A DNA stretch of 64,000 nt from Rothia sp035916755 (GCF_035916755.1 NZ_JAYWIX010000007.1:130247-194246); one strand, 5' to 3'; shown: positions 1-9,253, numbered from the stretch's first letter. Notes: generated from the sequence alone by a model not told the origin. Program-made: numbers and translations.

Positions 1-2
1 GG

Positions 3-1235
3 GCTGAGGTCTCGGTCTACTACGCCGGTAAGTCCTTCCTGGCGACCGCCGTGGCCAAGTGGGCTGAGGAAGAGGGCTTGTGCCTGGATACCGCAAGCGG
101 TGGCGAGCTGGCTATCGCCATGCGGGCCGGGGTGCCCGGCGCGAAAATCGCCCTGCACGGTAACAACAAGTCGGCGGGCGAGATTGCCCGCGCCCTGCGT
201 TACGGGGTAGGACGCCTGGTGGCAGACTCGGTGCCCGAGGTGCAGCTGATTGCGCAGGTAGCAGCTGAGCTGGGCGTTACCGCCCCGGTTATGCTCCGCG
301 TGACCCCGGGCGTGCACGCCTCGACCCACGACTTCATTGCTACCGCCCACGAGGATCAGAAGTTCGGCCAGTCTCTGGCAGCCGGTACCGCACCGCTGGC
401 AGGTCTGTCGCTTGAAGAGCTGACCGAGCTGGGAATTACCGCTGATGATGCCTACGCCACTGTGGCTGCCGCTCTGGCCCTGGCCAGTGAGCACATTGAC
501 CTGCGCGGTTTGCACTGCCACATCGGCTCCCAGATTTTTGAGGCCGAGGGCTTCGGTAAGGCCGCTGAGAAGGTGCTGACCTACATGCAGCAGCTCAACG
601 AGCGCTTTGGCGTGGTGCTGCCCGAAATCGACCTGGGTGGCGGCTACGGTATCGGCTACACCGAGCAGGATGACCCGCGCGGTTCAGCCGATATCGCCAC
701 CGAACTGGCTGACATGGTCTCTAAGACCTGCGCCAACGTGGGCATGGCCATTCCCCACCTCTCCTTTGAGCCGGGCCGCTCCATCTCGGGCCCCTCGGGT
801 ATCACCCTCTACACGGTCGGTACTATCAAGGACGTGGCGATTGAGGACGAGAACGGGGATACCCGTGTGCGCCGCTACGTCTCGGTCGACGGCGGTATGA
901 GCGATAACCCCCGCCCGGTGCTCTACGAGTCCGACTACGCCGTAACCCTGGCTAATCGGGCCCCGGCAGGGGAACAGATTCTCTCCCGCGTGGTGGGTAA
1001 GCACTGCGAGTCCGGCGATATCGTGATTCGCTACTGCTACCTGCCGGCTGACCTGGCAGCGGGAGACATCCTGGCTGTTCCGGCCACCGGCGCCTACAAC
1101 CACGTTATGGCCTCCAACTATAACTACCTGACCCGCCCGCCGGTCATCGCTACGGCGGCGGGCAAGGAGCCGCGCGCTATTATCCGCCGCGAAACCGAAG
1201 AGGACATGCTGGTCCGCGACCTGGGTCTAGTTTAG
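3..1235 (+). CDS. lysA: Diaminopimelate decarboxylase, 5' truncated by window edge
   Basis: This enzyme decarboxylates meso-diaminopimelate to L-lysine, the last step of lysine synthesis; it is a cytosolic, PLP-dependent, fold-type III enzyme. The open frame runs in from the left edge. The PLP-binding lysine lies in YYAGK (AAG at 30-32). HIGSQIF, GGGYGIGY, FEPGRS and the active-site CESGD follow in family order. An internal GTG at 51 is not the start, because conserved sequence precedes it. About 410 codons are visible, so only a short N-terminal part (probably 50-70 residues) is missing. In related actinobacteria argS-lysA-hom is a common order, which fits hom next door. Confidence 0.96.
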   Translation, partial: AEVSVYYAGKSFLATAVAKWAEEEGLCLDTASGGELAIAMRAGVPGAKIALHGNNKSAGEIARALRYGVGRLVADSVPEVQLIAQVAAELGVTAPVMLRVTPGVHASTHDFIATAHEDQKFGQSLAAGTAPLAGLSLEELTELGITADDAYATVAAALALASEHIDLRGLHCHIGSQIFEAEGFGKAAEKVLTYMQQLNERFGVVLPEIDLGGGYGIGYTEQDDPRGSADIATELADMVSKTCANVGMAIPHLSFEPGRSISGPSGITLYTVGTIKDVAIEDENGDTRVRRYVSVDGGMSDNPRPVLYESDYAVTLANRAPAGEQILSRVVGKHCESGDIVIRYCYLPADLAAGDILAVPATGAYNHVMASNYNYLTRPPVIATAAGKEPRAIIRRETEEDMLVRDLGLV

Positions 1236-1246
1236 GTTCCTTCACC

Positions 1247-1304
1247 AGGGCGCCGCCTGCCAGCTTCCCTGCCACGAGGCAGGGGAGCAGTGGGGCGGCG
1301 TCCT
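1247..1304 (+). terminator. Two-tier hairpin between lysA and hom
   Basis: An outer 11-bp stem (1247-1257 with 1294-1304, one G-T pair) encloses an inner 7-bp stem, CCCTGCC at 1267-1273 with GGCAGGG at 1278-1284, loop ACGA. There is no U-run, so termination efficiency is uncertain. Its position 12 nt after the lysA stop supports a 3'-end role. Confidence 0.55.
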
Positions 1305-1418
1305 GCCATCAACCACTCCGTTAGAAAATAAAGTTCATACTCTGGGTTACGCTGTCTTAACCGCTAGCATGGTGAGCGTACCCCTGAACCTATTTCCCAT
1401 CTACGTCAGGAGACGCTC

Positions 1419-2705
1419 TTGGGCAACACCACCATCAAAGTAGCGCTACTAGGCGCCGGTAACGTCGGCTCACAGGTAGCCCGCATGTTCACCGAAGATG
1501 CCGAGTCCCTACAAGACCGCATTGGTGCGCCGGTTGAGCTCATCGGTATTGCCGTGCGCGATACCTCAGCCAAGCGCCACTATGAGGCTGCACCCGAGCT
1601 CTACACCACCGATGCCGAGGCGCTGATTGACGCTGCCGACGTGGTCATTGAACTCACCGGCGGTATTGAGCCTGCCCGAACCCGCATCCTGCGCGCCCTG
1701 ACCGCCGGCAAATCGGTGGTATCAGGTAACAAGGCCCTGCTGGCTAAGCACGGTGTAGAACTGGCTGCTGCCGCGGCCAAGAGCGGGGCCCAGCTCTCCT
1801 ACGAGGCCGCGGTTGCCGGTGCTATCCCCATTCTGCGCCCCCTGCGCGACTCTCTGGCCGGTGACCAGATCACCCGCGTGCTGGGTATCATGAACGGCAC
1901 CACCAACTACATCCTTGACCAGATGGATACCACCGGCGCCCAGTTCACCGACGCTCTGGCCGAGGCCCAGCGCCTGGGCTACGCCGAAGCTGACCCCACC
2001 GCCGATATTGAGGGCCACGACGCTGCCTCAAAGGCCGCAATCGTTGCCTCCCTGGCCTTCCACTCTGACTTCACCATCGACGATGTTCACTGCGAGGGCA
2101 TTACCTCTATCACCGCCGACGACGTGGCAGCAGCCGCTGCCGACGGCTACGTCATCAAACTCCTGGCGGTCTGCGAAAAGGACGGCGAGGGCGTCAATAT
2201 CCGTGTGAATCCCACCCTGGTGCCCCGCACCCACCCGCTGGCGTCCGTCCACGGTGCTTTCAACGCTGTCTTCGTGCAGGCTGAAAACGCCGGTGAGCTC
2301 ATGTTCTACGGCCCGGGCGCAGGCGGCGCCCCCACCGCCTCTGCGGTACTGGGTGACTTTGTTTCTCTGGCCCGCCGCCTGGTGCTCGGTGGCCCCGGTA
2401 TCCCCGAGTCCTCCTTTGCCCAGCTGGTTGCCACCCCCATGAACGACGTTGTCTCCCGCTACTCGGTGGGCATCGTCGTGGAAGACAAGTTGGGTGTTCT
2501 TGCCAACATCGCCCGTATCTTTGCCGAACACGGTGTCTCTATCGAGACCATGCGCCAGGCTAAGGGCACCGGCGACGGAACCAGCGCCTCCATCCGTATC
2601 GTCACCCACCGCGCCACTGACGCTAACCTGCGTAAGACCATGGCTGTGGTGGACGCCCTCGATACCGTCCGCGACATCACCTCCGTTATCCGCGTAGAAG
2701 GCTAA
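1419..2705 (+). CDS. hom: Homoserine dehydrogenase
   Basis: It reduces aspartate semialdehyde to homoserine, the branch point towards threonine, methionine and isoleucine. The 428-residue length is normal for the family. The N-terminal Rossmann motif is GAGNVGSQV (about residues 12-20). NGTTNYILDQM and the catalytic-domain stretch SYEAAVAGAIPI follow. A C-terminal ACT domain (about 350-425, from VGIVVEDKLGVLANIARIF) implies allosteric feedback, typically by threonine. The start is a TTG at 1419 with AGGAGA at 1408-1413 just upstream; no better ATG is available. thrB follows 12 nt downstream, so the two are probably co-transcribed. Confidence 0.97.
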   Translation: MGNTTIKVALLGAGNVGSQVARMFTEDAESLQDRIGAPVELIGIAVRDTSAKRHYEAAPELYTTDAEALIDAADVVIELTGGIEPARTRILRALTAGKSVVSGNKALLAKHGVELAAAAAKSGAQLSYEAAVAGAIPILRPLRDSLAGDQITRVLGIMNGTTNYILDQMDTTGAQFTDALAEAQRLGYAEADPTADIEGHDAASKAAIVASLAFHSDFTIDDVHCEGITSITADDVAAAAADGYVIKLLAVCEKDGEGVNIRVNPTLVPRTHPLASVHGAFNAVFVQAENAGELMFYGPGAGGAPTASAVLGDFVSLARRLVLGGPGIPESSFAQLVATPMNDVVSRYSVGIVVEDKLGVLANIARIFAEHGVSIETMRQAKGTGDGTSASIRIVTHRATDANLRKTMAVVDALDTVRDITSVIRVEG

Positions 2706-2717
2706 GCACCGATTCTT

Positions 2718-3734
2718 ATGTCACTTCCCATGATTGACGGCTCAGACGAGCCCTTCGTCCAGCCCGATGTAATCCCCCTTGGAGCGCGCGTGACCGTCAA
2801 GGTCCCGGCCTCTTCAGCCAATCTTGGCCCCGGCTATGACTCCCTGGGTCTGGCCCTGGCCCACTACGATGACCTGACGGTCACCCGCATGCCCGGGGTG
2901 GGGGAGTTGGCCTTCGATCTCACCGGTGAGGGGGCGGACGAGGTTCCGCAGGACGCCAGCCACCTGGTTATCAAGGCCATGGTGACTGCCTGGAAGGCCG
3001 TGGGGCTTTTTGAGCTTCCCTCCCTGCACGTTCAGGCCCATAACCGCATCCCGCATTCTCGCGGTATGGGGTCGTCCGCTTCGGCCATCGTGGCTGGCGT
3101 GACCGCAGCGAACGGCCTGCTCCCCGCCGAACTCCAGCTTGATGACGAGGCCGTACTACAGATTTGTTCGGGTATGGAAGGCCACCCCGATAACGTGGCC
3201 CCCTCCCTCTATGGCCACGTCGTAATCTCCTACGGGGACGACTCGGGCTGGCACTCCCTGCCTGTACCGGCCCATGAGAACGTACTGCCGGTCATCGCAA
3301 TTCCTGACTACGAGGTGCCGACCAAGGTAGCCCGCGGCCTTATTCCTGAGACCGTTCCCCACCGGGAAGCCGCTGCTAACTCCGGCCGCGCGGCCCTGCT
3401 GACCCAGGCACTGGCGTCCTACCCCGACTACCTGCTGCCCGCAACCAGCGACCTGCTGCACCAGTCCTACCGCGCCGTTGCCATGAAGCCCTCAGCGGCC
3501 CTGGTTAAGTACCTGCGTGGCAAGGGATTTGCCGCGGTCATCTCGGGGGCAGGCCCCACTGTCATGGGCCTGGCCAACGGGGCGGACGAACGCGCCCGAG
3601 TTCGCGAAGCCATTGAGGCCTTCGCCACCGAAAGCGAGCCTAATCAGCACGAGAACCGGGCTGTAAGCTGGCGGGTGCTCGATATCGATATCGACACTAA
3701 AGGTGTTATGCTTACTTATGAGGAAACCGCCTAG
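2718..3734 (+). CDS. thrB: Homoserine kinase
   Basis: A GHMP-superfamily kinase that phosphorylates homoserine with ATP, the penultimate threonine step. The 338-residue protein has the N-terminal VPASSANLGPGYDSLG motif, the phosphate-binding loop RGMGSSASAIVAG (about 115-127) and the C-terminal GAGPTVMGL. The first ~25 residues before VTVKVPASSANLG are an extension, so an inner start cannot be excluded. It lies 12 nt after hom. thrC, which lies between hom and thrB in many Micrococcaceae, is absent here and must be elsewhere. Confidence 0.95.
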   Translation: MSLPMIDGSDEPFVQPDVIPLGARVTVKVPASSANLGPGYDSLGLALAHYDDLTVTRMPGVGELAFDLTGEGADEVPQDASHLVIKAMVTAWKAVGLFELPSLHVQAHNRIPHSRGMGSSASAIVAGVTAANGLLPAELQLDDEAVLQICSGMEGHPDNVAPSLYGHVVISYGDDSGWHSLPVPAHENVLPVIAIPDYEVPTKVARGLIPETVPHREAAANSGRAALLTQALASYPDYLLPATSDLLHQSYRAVAMKPSAALVKYLRGKGFAAVISGAGPTVMGLANGADERARVREAIEAFATESEPNQHENRAVSWRVLDIDIDTKGVMLTYEETA

Positions 3735-4052
3735 CGCGCTCTAGCACTATTTGTGCCGGGCTCGCCTGTGTTGGCCTCATCCCACGGTTTGGCAGGTCTG
3801 TAGAAGCCTCAGCAGGTTCAACCGTTTATTTACGTCTTTCACTGACTAGTGGTGGCGTTCCTTCCCCGGGTATCCCGTCAGCTACCGTGTGGTGCAGCCG
3901 GGCACCCGAACCCGGGTCACCTGATACTCTCGCTTTCCCAGCGACAGCGTCACCTGACCCCTGAAACTATCCCTCGCCCGCTCTGGGCATGGCGCATCTG
4001 TTGCGCCAGAACAAACCGCGAAATCAACGACATTTCGAGAGAAGGAATCTTC
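3735..4052 (+). other. Long rho leader region, no gene seen
   Basis: This 318-bp gap precedes rho. I see no supported gene. It contains one small hairpin, TGGCGC (3990-3995) and GCGCCA (4003-4008) with a 7-nt loop, 44 nt before the rho start. Long leaders are known at rho genes, which are often autoregulated by Rho-dependent termination; that role here is inference. Confidence 0.4.
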
Positions 4053-6146
4053 GTGGCAGAAAACACCGACCTGACTGCAGGTACGGAGGCCGCAGCAGCG
4101 GCTGAGCAGAAGTCCCCCAGCCTGAGCACCCTCAAACTTGCTCAGCTCCAGTCCCTAGCCTCCCAGCTAGGTATTACCGGCGCCCGCCGTATGCGTAAAT
4201 CAGACCTGGTTGAGGCTATTTCAGCCCACCAGCGTGGCTCAGCTGTAGCCGACCGTCCTGCTGAAACCGCAGACCAGGCAGAGAAGCCTAAGCGCACCCG
4301 TACCCGTAAGACCGCAGCCGAGAAGGCTGGCGAAGCAGAAGCTCCCGCCGAGGCCCAGCCTGAGGTAGAGAAGCCTAAGCGCACCCGTACCCGTAAGACC
4401 GCAGCCGAGAAGGCCGCCGAAGCAGAGCAGCCCAAGGGGCAGGACGCTGCCGAGACTGGCGCAGAGGCAGCTGCTGACGCCGCATCTGAGAAGCCCGCTA
4501 CCAAGCGTCGCGGTAACCGCCGCGCCACCAGCTCAACCGTAGCCGCTGAAGCCCAGAAGGAAACCAAGCTCGATACTTCAGCCCTTGAAGCGGTTGAAGC
4601 TGCCCTTGACGGCCTGGAATCCCAGAAGGCTGCCCGTAACGAGCAGAACGAGGACGAAGAGGGTGCCAAGCGCCCCCGTACCCGCACCCGTACCGACCGT
4701 CGCCGCAAGAATGAGGGCGAGAGCGTCGATTCCGCCGAGCAGAACGAGGCTTCAGCTGAGAACGGCGAGAAGAACGAGCGTTATGAGCGCAAGAACCGTC
4801 GTGACCGCAACGACCGCGATAACCGTCAGGACCGCGGCGGCAAGAATGACCGCGACAACCGCGCTGAGCGTAACGACCGCCAGAACAACAACGGCCCCGA
4901 CGAAGACCGCCGTAACAACCGCAAAAACCGCCGCGACCGTCAGGCAGAGCGCCGCGAGCGCCGTAACAACCGCCGCGACAACTACGAGCCCGAGATCAGC
5001 GAAGACGACGTACTGATTCCCGTCGCTGGTGTGCTTGACGTCCTCGATAACTACGCTTTCGTGCGTACCTCCGGCTACCTGCCCGGCACCAACGACGTTT
5101 ACGTTTCCCTGGCCCAGGTCAAGCGTTACGGCCTGCGCAAGGGTGACGCTGTGGTCGGTACCATCCGCGCCCCCCGCGAAGGCGATAACAACAACCGCCA
5201 GAAGTTCAACGCCCTGGTGCAGCTGACCTCCATCAACGGCCTGACTCCCGAAGAGTCCAAGGGCCGCCGTGAGTTCAACAAGCTCACCCCGCTCTACCCC
5301 AAGGAGCGCCTGCGCCTGGAGACCGACCCCAAGAAGCTCGGTACCCGCGTCATCGACCTGATTGCCCCCATCGGCAAGGGCCAGCGCGGCCTGATTGTGG
5401 CACCCCCCAAGGCCGGTAAGACCCTGATGCTGCAGTCCATCGCCAATGCGATTACCACCAACAACCCCGAGGTTCACCTCATGATGGTTCTGGTGGACGA
5501 GCGCCCTGAAGAAGTCACCGACATGCAGCGCACCGTCAACGGTGAGGTAATCGCCTCTACCTTTGACCGCCCGGCAGATGACCACACCACCGTTGCTGAG
5601 CTCGCCATCGAGCGCGCCAAGCGCCTGGTGGAGCAGGGCCGCGACGTCGTCGTCCTGCTGGACTCCATGACCCGCCTGGGCCGCGCCTATAACCTGGCAG
5701 CCCCTGCCTCAGGTCGCATCCTCTCCGGTGGTGTGGACGCAGCTGCCCTCTACCCGCCCAAGAAGTTCTTCGGTGCTGCCCGCAACATCGAAGAAGGCGG
5801 CTCACTGACCATTCTGGCGACTGCCCTGGTCGAGACCGGCTCCAAGATGGACGAGGTCATCTTCGAAGAATTCAAGGGTACCGGCAACATGGAACTGCGC
5901 CTTTCCCGCCAGCTGGCAGACAAGCGTATCTTCCCCGCCATCGACCTCAACGCGTCCTCAACCCGTCGCGAAGAGGCCCTGCTCTCACCCGACGAGGTCA
6001 AGATCATGTGGCGCCTGCGCCGCGTGCTGGCCGGCATGGACCAGGAACAGTCTCTGTCTGTTCTGCTCTCCAAGCTGCGCGAGACCCAGTCCAACGTCGA
6101 ATTCCTGCTCACCGTTGCTAAGAGCGGCCTGGGCCACGGCGAATAA
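4053..6146 (+). CDS. rho: Transcription termination factor Rho, with actinobacterial insertion
   Basis: A hexameric RNA-dependent ATPase/helicase that terminates transcription. From the GTG at 4053, preceded by AGAAGGAA, the product is 697 residues; the open frame continues upstream to 3849 but that part lacks conservation and a ribosome site. Order: N-terminal Rho_N helix domain (LKLAQLQSLASQLGI, about 25-55), a ~270-residue low-complexity insert rich in Arg, Asn, Asp, Glu and Ala, the RNA-binding domain (from about 310), then the ATPase with Walker A PPKAGKT (near 450) and DERPEEVTDMQR. E. coli Rho is about 420 residues; large basic/acidic inserts are known in high-G+C actinobacteria. Two near-identical blocks around EKPKRTRTRKTAAEKA recur 29 codons apart. 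Confidence 0.95.
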   Translation: MAENTDLTAGTEAAAAAEQKSPSLSTLKLAQLQSLASQLGITGARRMRKSDLVEAISAHQRGSAVADRPAETADQAEKPKRTRTRKTAAEKAGEAEAPAEAQPEVEKPKRTRTRKTAAEKAAEAEQPKGQDAAETGAEAAADAASEKPATKRRGNRRATSSTVAAEAQKETKLDTSALEAVEAALDGLESQKAARNEQNEDEEGAKRPRTRTRTDRRRKNEGESVDSAEQNEASAENGEKNERYERKNRRDRNDRDNRQDRGGKNDRDNRAERNDRQNNNGPDEDRRNNRKNRRDRQAERRERRNNRRDNYEPEISEDDVLIPVAGVLDVLDNYAFVRTSGYLPGTNDVYVSLAQVKRYGLRKGDAVVGTIRAPREGDNNNRQKFNALVQLTSINGLTPEESKGRREFNKLTPLYPKERLRLETDPKKLGTRVIDLIAPIGKGQRGLIVAPPKAGKTLMLQSIANAITTNNPEVHLMMVLVDERPEEVTDMQRTVNGEVIASTFDRPADDHTTVAELAIERAKRLVEQGRDVVVLLDSMTRLGRAYNLAAPASGRILSGGVDAAALYPPKKFFGAARNIEEGGSLTILATALVETGSKMDEVIFEEFKGTGNMELRLSRQLADKRIFPAIDLNASSTRREEALLSPDEVKIMWRLRRVLAGMDQEQSLSVLLSKLRETQSNVEFLLTVAKSGLGHGE
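4281..4414 (+). repeat. In-frame 87-bp-period repeat inside rho
   Basis: A 47-bp segment at 4281-4327 recurs without visible change at 4368-4414, encoding the block EKPKRTRTRKTAAEKA twice. The DNA identity, including third positions, suggests recent duplication inside the disordered insert. Confidence 0.8.
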
Positions 6147-6161
6147 GGAAAGGACATCACC

Positions 6162-7244
6162 GTGATTGAATCTATCCAGGGTCTGCTCGACGAGCACGCC
6201 GACCTCCAGAAGCAGCTGGCTGACCCGGCCGTCCACGCTGACCAGGGCAAGGCCCGTAAGCTGGGTCGCCGCTACTCAGAGCTCAACGGCATCGTTGAAG
6301 CCTACAACCGCGTCAACACCCTGCGCGACGACATCGAAGCTGCCCGCGAGATGGCTGCCGAAGACCCCGACTTTGCTGACGAGGTCAAGGAGCTTGAAGC
6401 CCAGCTACCCGAGGCTGAAGAGAAGCTGCGCCGTCTGCTGATTCCCCGTGATCCGGACGACGGCCGCAACGTCATTCTTGAAGTCAAGGGCGGCGAAGGC
6501 GGCGACGAGGCATCCCTCTTTGCCGCTGACCTGCTGCGCATGTACACCCGCTACGCCGAGTCTAAGGGCTGGAAGACCGAAATGATTTCTTCCCAGACCA
6601 CCGACGTGGGCGGATACAAGGACGCCCAGGTAGCTATCAAGGGCACCTCGAATGACCCCGCTGAGGGCGTCTGGGCCCACCTCAAGTACGAGGGCGGCGT
6701 GCACCGCGTGCAGCGTGTACCGGCGACCGAGTCCCAGGGCCGTATCCACACTTCAGCTGCCGGCGTGCTGGTCTTCCCCGAGGTCGATGAGCCCGAGGAA
6801 ATCGAGATTAACCAGAACGACCTGAAGATTGACGTCTACCGTTCTTCTGGCCCCGGTGGTCAGTCGGTGAATACCACCGATTCCGCTGTGCGTATTACCC
6901 ACCTGCCCACCGGCATCGTGGTCGCTATGCAGAACGAGAAGTCACAGATTCAGAACCGTGAAGCTGCGATGCGCGTGCTCCGTGCCCGCCTGCTTGCCTG
7001 GCAGCAGGAGCAGATTGACGCCGAGAACGCCGAGAAGCGCCACTCCCAGGTGCGCACCATGGACCGTTCCGAGCGCATCCGCACCTACAACTTCCCTGAA
7101 AACCGTATTGCCGACCACCGCACCGGCTACAAGGCCTACAACCTCGATGCTGTACTCAACGGCGACCTTGAGGCTGTTGTGCAGTCCGCTATCGAGATGG
7201 ACGAGGCCGCCCGCCTTGAGAAGCTCGGTCAGGAAGACAAGTAA
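6162..7244 (+). CDS. prfA: Peptide chain release factor 1
   Basis: It recognises UAA and UAG stop codons and triggers peptide release on the ribosome. At 360 residues it has the standard RF1 length. The codon-recognition PxT motif appears as RVPATESQGR (about 188-190), which marks RF1 rather than RF2. The catalytic GGQ lies in SSGPGGQSVNT (about 232-234). The GTG start at 6162 follows a purine-rich AAGGAAAGGA site directly after the rho stop, so rho and prfA are probably co-transcribed. The methyltransferase that modifies the GGQ glutamine is the next gene. Confidence 0.97.
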   Translation: MIESIQGLLDEHADLQKQLADPAVHADQGKARKLGRRYSELNGIVEAYNRVNTLRDDIEAAREMAAEDPDFADEVKELEAQLPEAEEKLRRLLIPRDPDDGRNVILEVKGGEGGDEASLFAADLLRMYTRYAESKGWKTEMISSQTTDVGGYKDAQVAIKGTSNDPAEGVWAHLKYEGGVHRVQRVPATESQGRIHTSAAGVLVFPEVDEPEEIEINQNDLKIDVYRSSGPGGQSVNTTDSAVRITHLPTGIVVAMQNEKSQIQNREAAMRVLRARLLAWQQEQIDAENAEKRHSQVRTMDRSERIRTYNFPENRIADHRTGYKAYNLDAVLNGDLEAVVQSAIEMDEAARLEKLGQEDK

Positions 7245-7246
7245 GC

Positions 7247-8170
7247 GTGGCTGATTTTAGCCTGGAGCCCGGCGAAGAGCTTGATTCAGCCCTTCGCCGG
7301 GCTGCGCTCTATCTTGGCGCAGCTGGTATTGAATCGGCTGCAGCTGACGCGCAGCTGCTGGCCGCTTACCTGCTGGAGAAGGACGCCGGTGAGCCGGTAT
7401 CACGGGGACGCGCTCAGTCCCTGGCCCTGCTGGGGCATCCGGTGCCTGAGGGCTTTGCCCGTCTGGTGACCCTGCGCGGTGAGCGCCTGCCCCTCCAACA
7501 CCTGACCGGCCAGGCCCACTTCCGGGGCCTGACCCTGTCGGTGGGGCCGGGGGTTTTTGTGCCCCGCCCTGAGACCGAGCTACTGGTGGAGCACGCTCTT
7601 ACCGCCTACCGGGGCATGGCTGGGGCCCTACCCGCTCAGCCCCTGGTGGTTGACCTGTGTACCGGGTCAGGTGCCATTGCAGCTGCCCTCGCTACCGAGC
7701 TGGCCGCCGATGAGCAGGTGCCGACCCCGCGCGTCCTTGCCGTTGAACTCTCTACCGAAGCTGCCGCCTGGGCTGAGCGTAACCTGGGCCCTGCCGGGGC
7801 GGAACTGATAGCGGGCGATGCTCGTACTGCCCTGCCCGGGTACGAGGGAGCCGTGACCCTGGTGGCCTCCAACCCGCCCTATATCCCTGCCGGGGCAATT
7901 CCTAAAGATCCTGAGGTCCGCGATCACGACCCGGCCCTGGCTCTTTACGGTGGGGGAGAGGACGGCATGGAGCTACCTGCCGCCATCGCAGCCCGGGCCT
8001 ATGCCCTTCTCGCTCCCGGTGGCTATCTGATTATGGAGCACGCCGAAACCCAGCGGGAACTGATGCGTCAGGCCCTTGCCGCCGCCGGCTTTGAAGGTAT
8101 CGAATCTATTGACGACTTCGCGGGTAAACCCCGTCACACCTCGGGCTATAAACCGCTACCAGGCACCTAA
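7247..8170 (+). CDS. prmC: Release factor glutamine methyltransferase
   Basis: It N5-methylates the glutamine of the release-factor GGQ motif using S-adenosylmethionine. The protein is 307 residues. An N-terminal helical substrate domain is followed by the SAM motif VVDLCTGSGAIAAAL (near 145) and the glutamine-binding NPPY in ASNPPYIP (near 208). The GTG start at 7247 lies 2 nt after the prfA stop, which indicates translational coupling with its substrate gene. Confidence 0.96.
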   Translation: MADFSLEPGEELDSALRRAALYLGAAGIESAAADAQLLAAYLLEKDAGEPVSRGRAQSLALLGHPVPEGFARLVTLRGERLPLQHLTGQAHFRGLTLSVGPGVFVPRPETELLVEHALTAYRGMAGALPAQPLVVDLCTGSGAIAAALATELAADEQVPTPRVLAVELSTEAAAWAERNLGPAGAELIAGDARTALPGYEGAVTLVASNPPYIPAGAIPKDPEVRDHDPALALYGGGEDGMELPAAIAARAYALLAPGGYLIMEHAETQRELMRQALAAAGFEGIESIDDFAGKPRHTSGYKPLPGT

Positions 8171-8185
8171 GAATGTGAAAGAATA

Positions 8186-9253
8186 ATGAGCGTGAAAGCA
8201 ACCATTGTTAGTGCAACCGACCCTGAGACCCTGGGCGACGCCATCGCGACTGCCAACTCAGCAATCGGTGCAGCCAAGACCATCGTGATCCCTACCGATA
8301 CCGTGTACGGCATCGCTACCGATGCCTTCTCTGTTGCGGGCGTTGGGAACCTGCTTGCCGCTAAGGGCCGCACCCGGCAGATGCCCCCGCCGGTACTCAT
8401 TTACGACCAGTCTGTGCTGCCGGGCTTGGCCGATGAGATTTCTGAGGACGCCCGCTCCCTGGCGACCGAGTTCTGGCCCGGTGCTCTCACCTTGATTTTC
8501 TACTCCCAGCCCTCCCTGAACTGGGACCTGGGCGAGACCCAGGGCACCGTTGCCCTGCGCGTGCCTAATGACCCGGTGGCTATTGAGCTTCTGAAAAACC
8601 TGGGCCCCCTGGCTGTTTCGTCAGCCAACAAAACCGGCCGTCCAGCTGCCACCACAGCCCAGGAAGCCATGGCCCAGCTGGGCGATGATGTGGCCGTTAT
8701 CTTTGATGGTGGGCCACGCCCCGAGAACCGTCCTGAGGGCTTTGAAGCCAAGGATGCCCTACCTTCGACCATCGTGGACTGCACCTCTGACCGCCTGGTT
8801 GTGGTGCGTGAGGGCGCAATTTCAGTAGAGCGCCTGCGCGAGGTCGTGCCCGGTGTGCTAACCCGCGCCGAGTTTGAGACCCAGGAAAAGGCCCGCCGCG
8901 AAGCCGAGTCAGCTCTGGTAGCAAGCTCAGAGGCGATGGAAGATACCGAGATTTCGCCCCGCCAGGTGGATGAGCCTGACACAGAAGAGGTTGAGGCTGC
9001 CTCCCGCCAGGCTGCCGCTCCTGTAGCTGGTTCACTCGCTGCGGGGCTGGTAGGTGGTGCTAGCAACACCGCAGCCGTTGACCAGCGCCGTACCGCCAGC
9101 GCTCATGCTCCTGAGACCCGCGTGGTACAAGACAACACCAAGCCCTACTCGGTGGCCGATGCCCGTTCTCTGGTTTTTGGAGCCCAGAAAGAAGCCCCCG
9201 CCGAGCCGCTGACCGAAGCGGACGGCGAGGGCAACGAAACTCCTACCGTCTAG
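8186..9253 (+). CDS. Threonylcarbamoyl-AMP synthase (Sua5/YrdC family) with long acidic tail
   Basis: It makes threonylcarbamoyl-AMP from threonine, bicarbonate and ATP for the t6A modification of ANN-decoding tRNAs. The YrdC domain covers about residues 10-215: IPTDTVYGIATDAF, a KGR-type segment, FWPGALTLIF, VALRVPND and SSANKTG. The remaining ~140 residues are Ala/Glu/Pro-rich and look disordered; they do not resemble the folded C-terminal domain of classical Sua5. The order prfA-prmC-sua5 is the standard actinobacterial one. The stop codon shares CTAG with the stop of the convergent gene. Confidence 0.92.
   Translation: MSVKATIVSATDPETLGDAIATANSAIGAAKTIVIPTDTVYGIATDAFSVAGVGNLLAAKGRTRQMPPPVLIYDQSVLPGLADEISEDARSLATEFWPGALTLIFYSQPSLNWDLGETQGTVALRVPNDPVAIELLKNLGPLAVSSANKTGRPAATTAQEAMAQLGDDVAVIFDGGPRPENRPEGFEAKDALPSTIVDCTSDRLVVVREGAISVERLREVVPGVLTRAEFETQEKARREAESALVASSEAMEDTEISPRQVDEPDTEEVEAASRQAAAPVAGSLAAGLVGGASNTAAVDQRRTASAHAPETRVVQDNTKPYSVADARSLVFGAQKEAPAEPLTEADGEGNETPTV

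Noticed and set aside
2028..2609. A minus-strand frame opposite hom
   Set aside because: It has no ribosome site or promoter, the composition is that of an antisense mirror, and the plus-strand protein is an unambiguous homoserine dehydrogenase.
3849..4052. An N-terminal extension of rho
   Set aside because: The extra 68 codons have no conservation in Rho, and a good AGAAGGAA site sits before the GTG at 4053.
4752..5585. A 277-codon minus-strand open frame opposite rho
   Set aside because: It is opposite a clear rho gene with strong codon bias; the product is a repetitive Val/Ala stretch with no family, as expected from the mirror of Asn/Asp/Arg-rich coding DNA.
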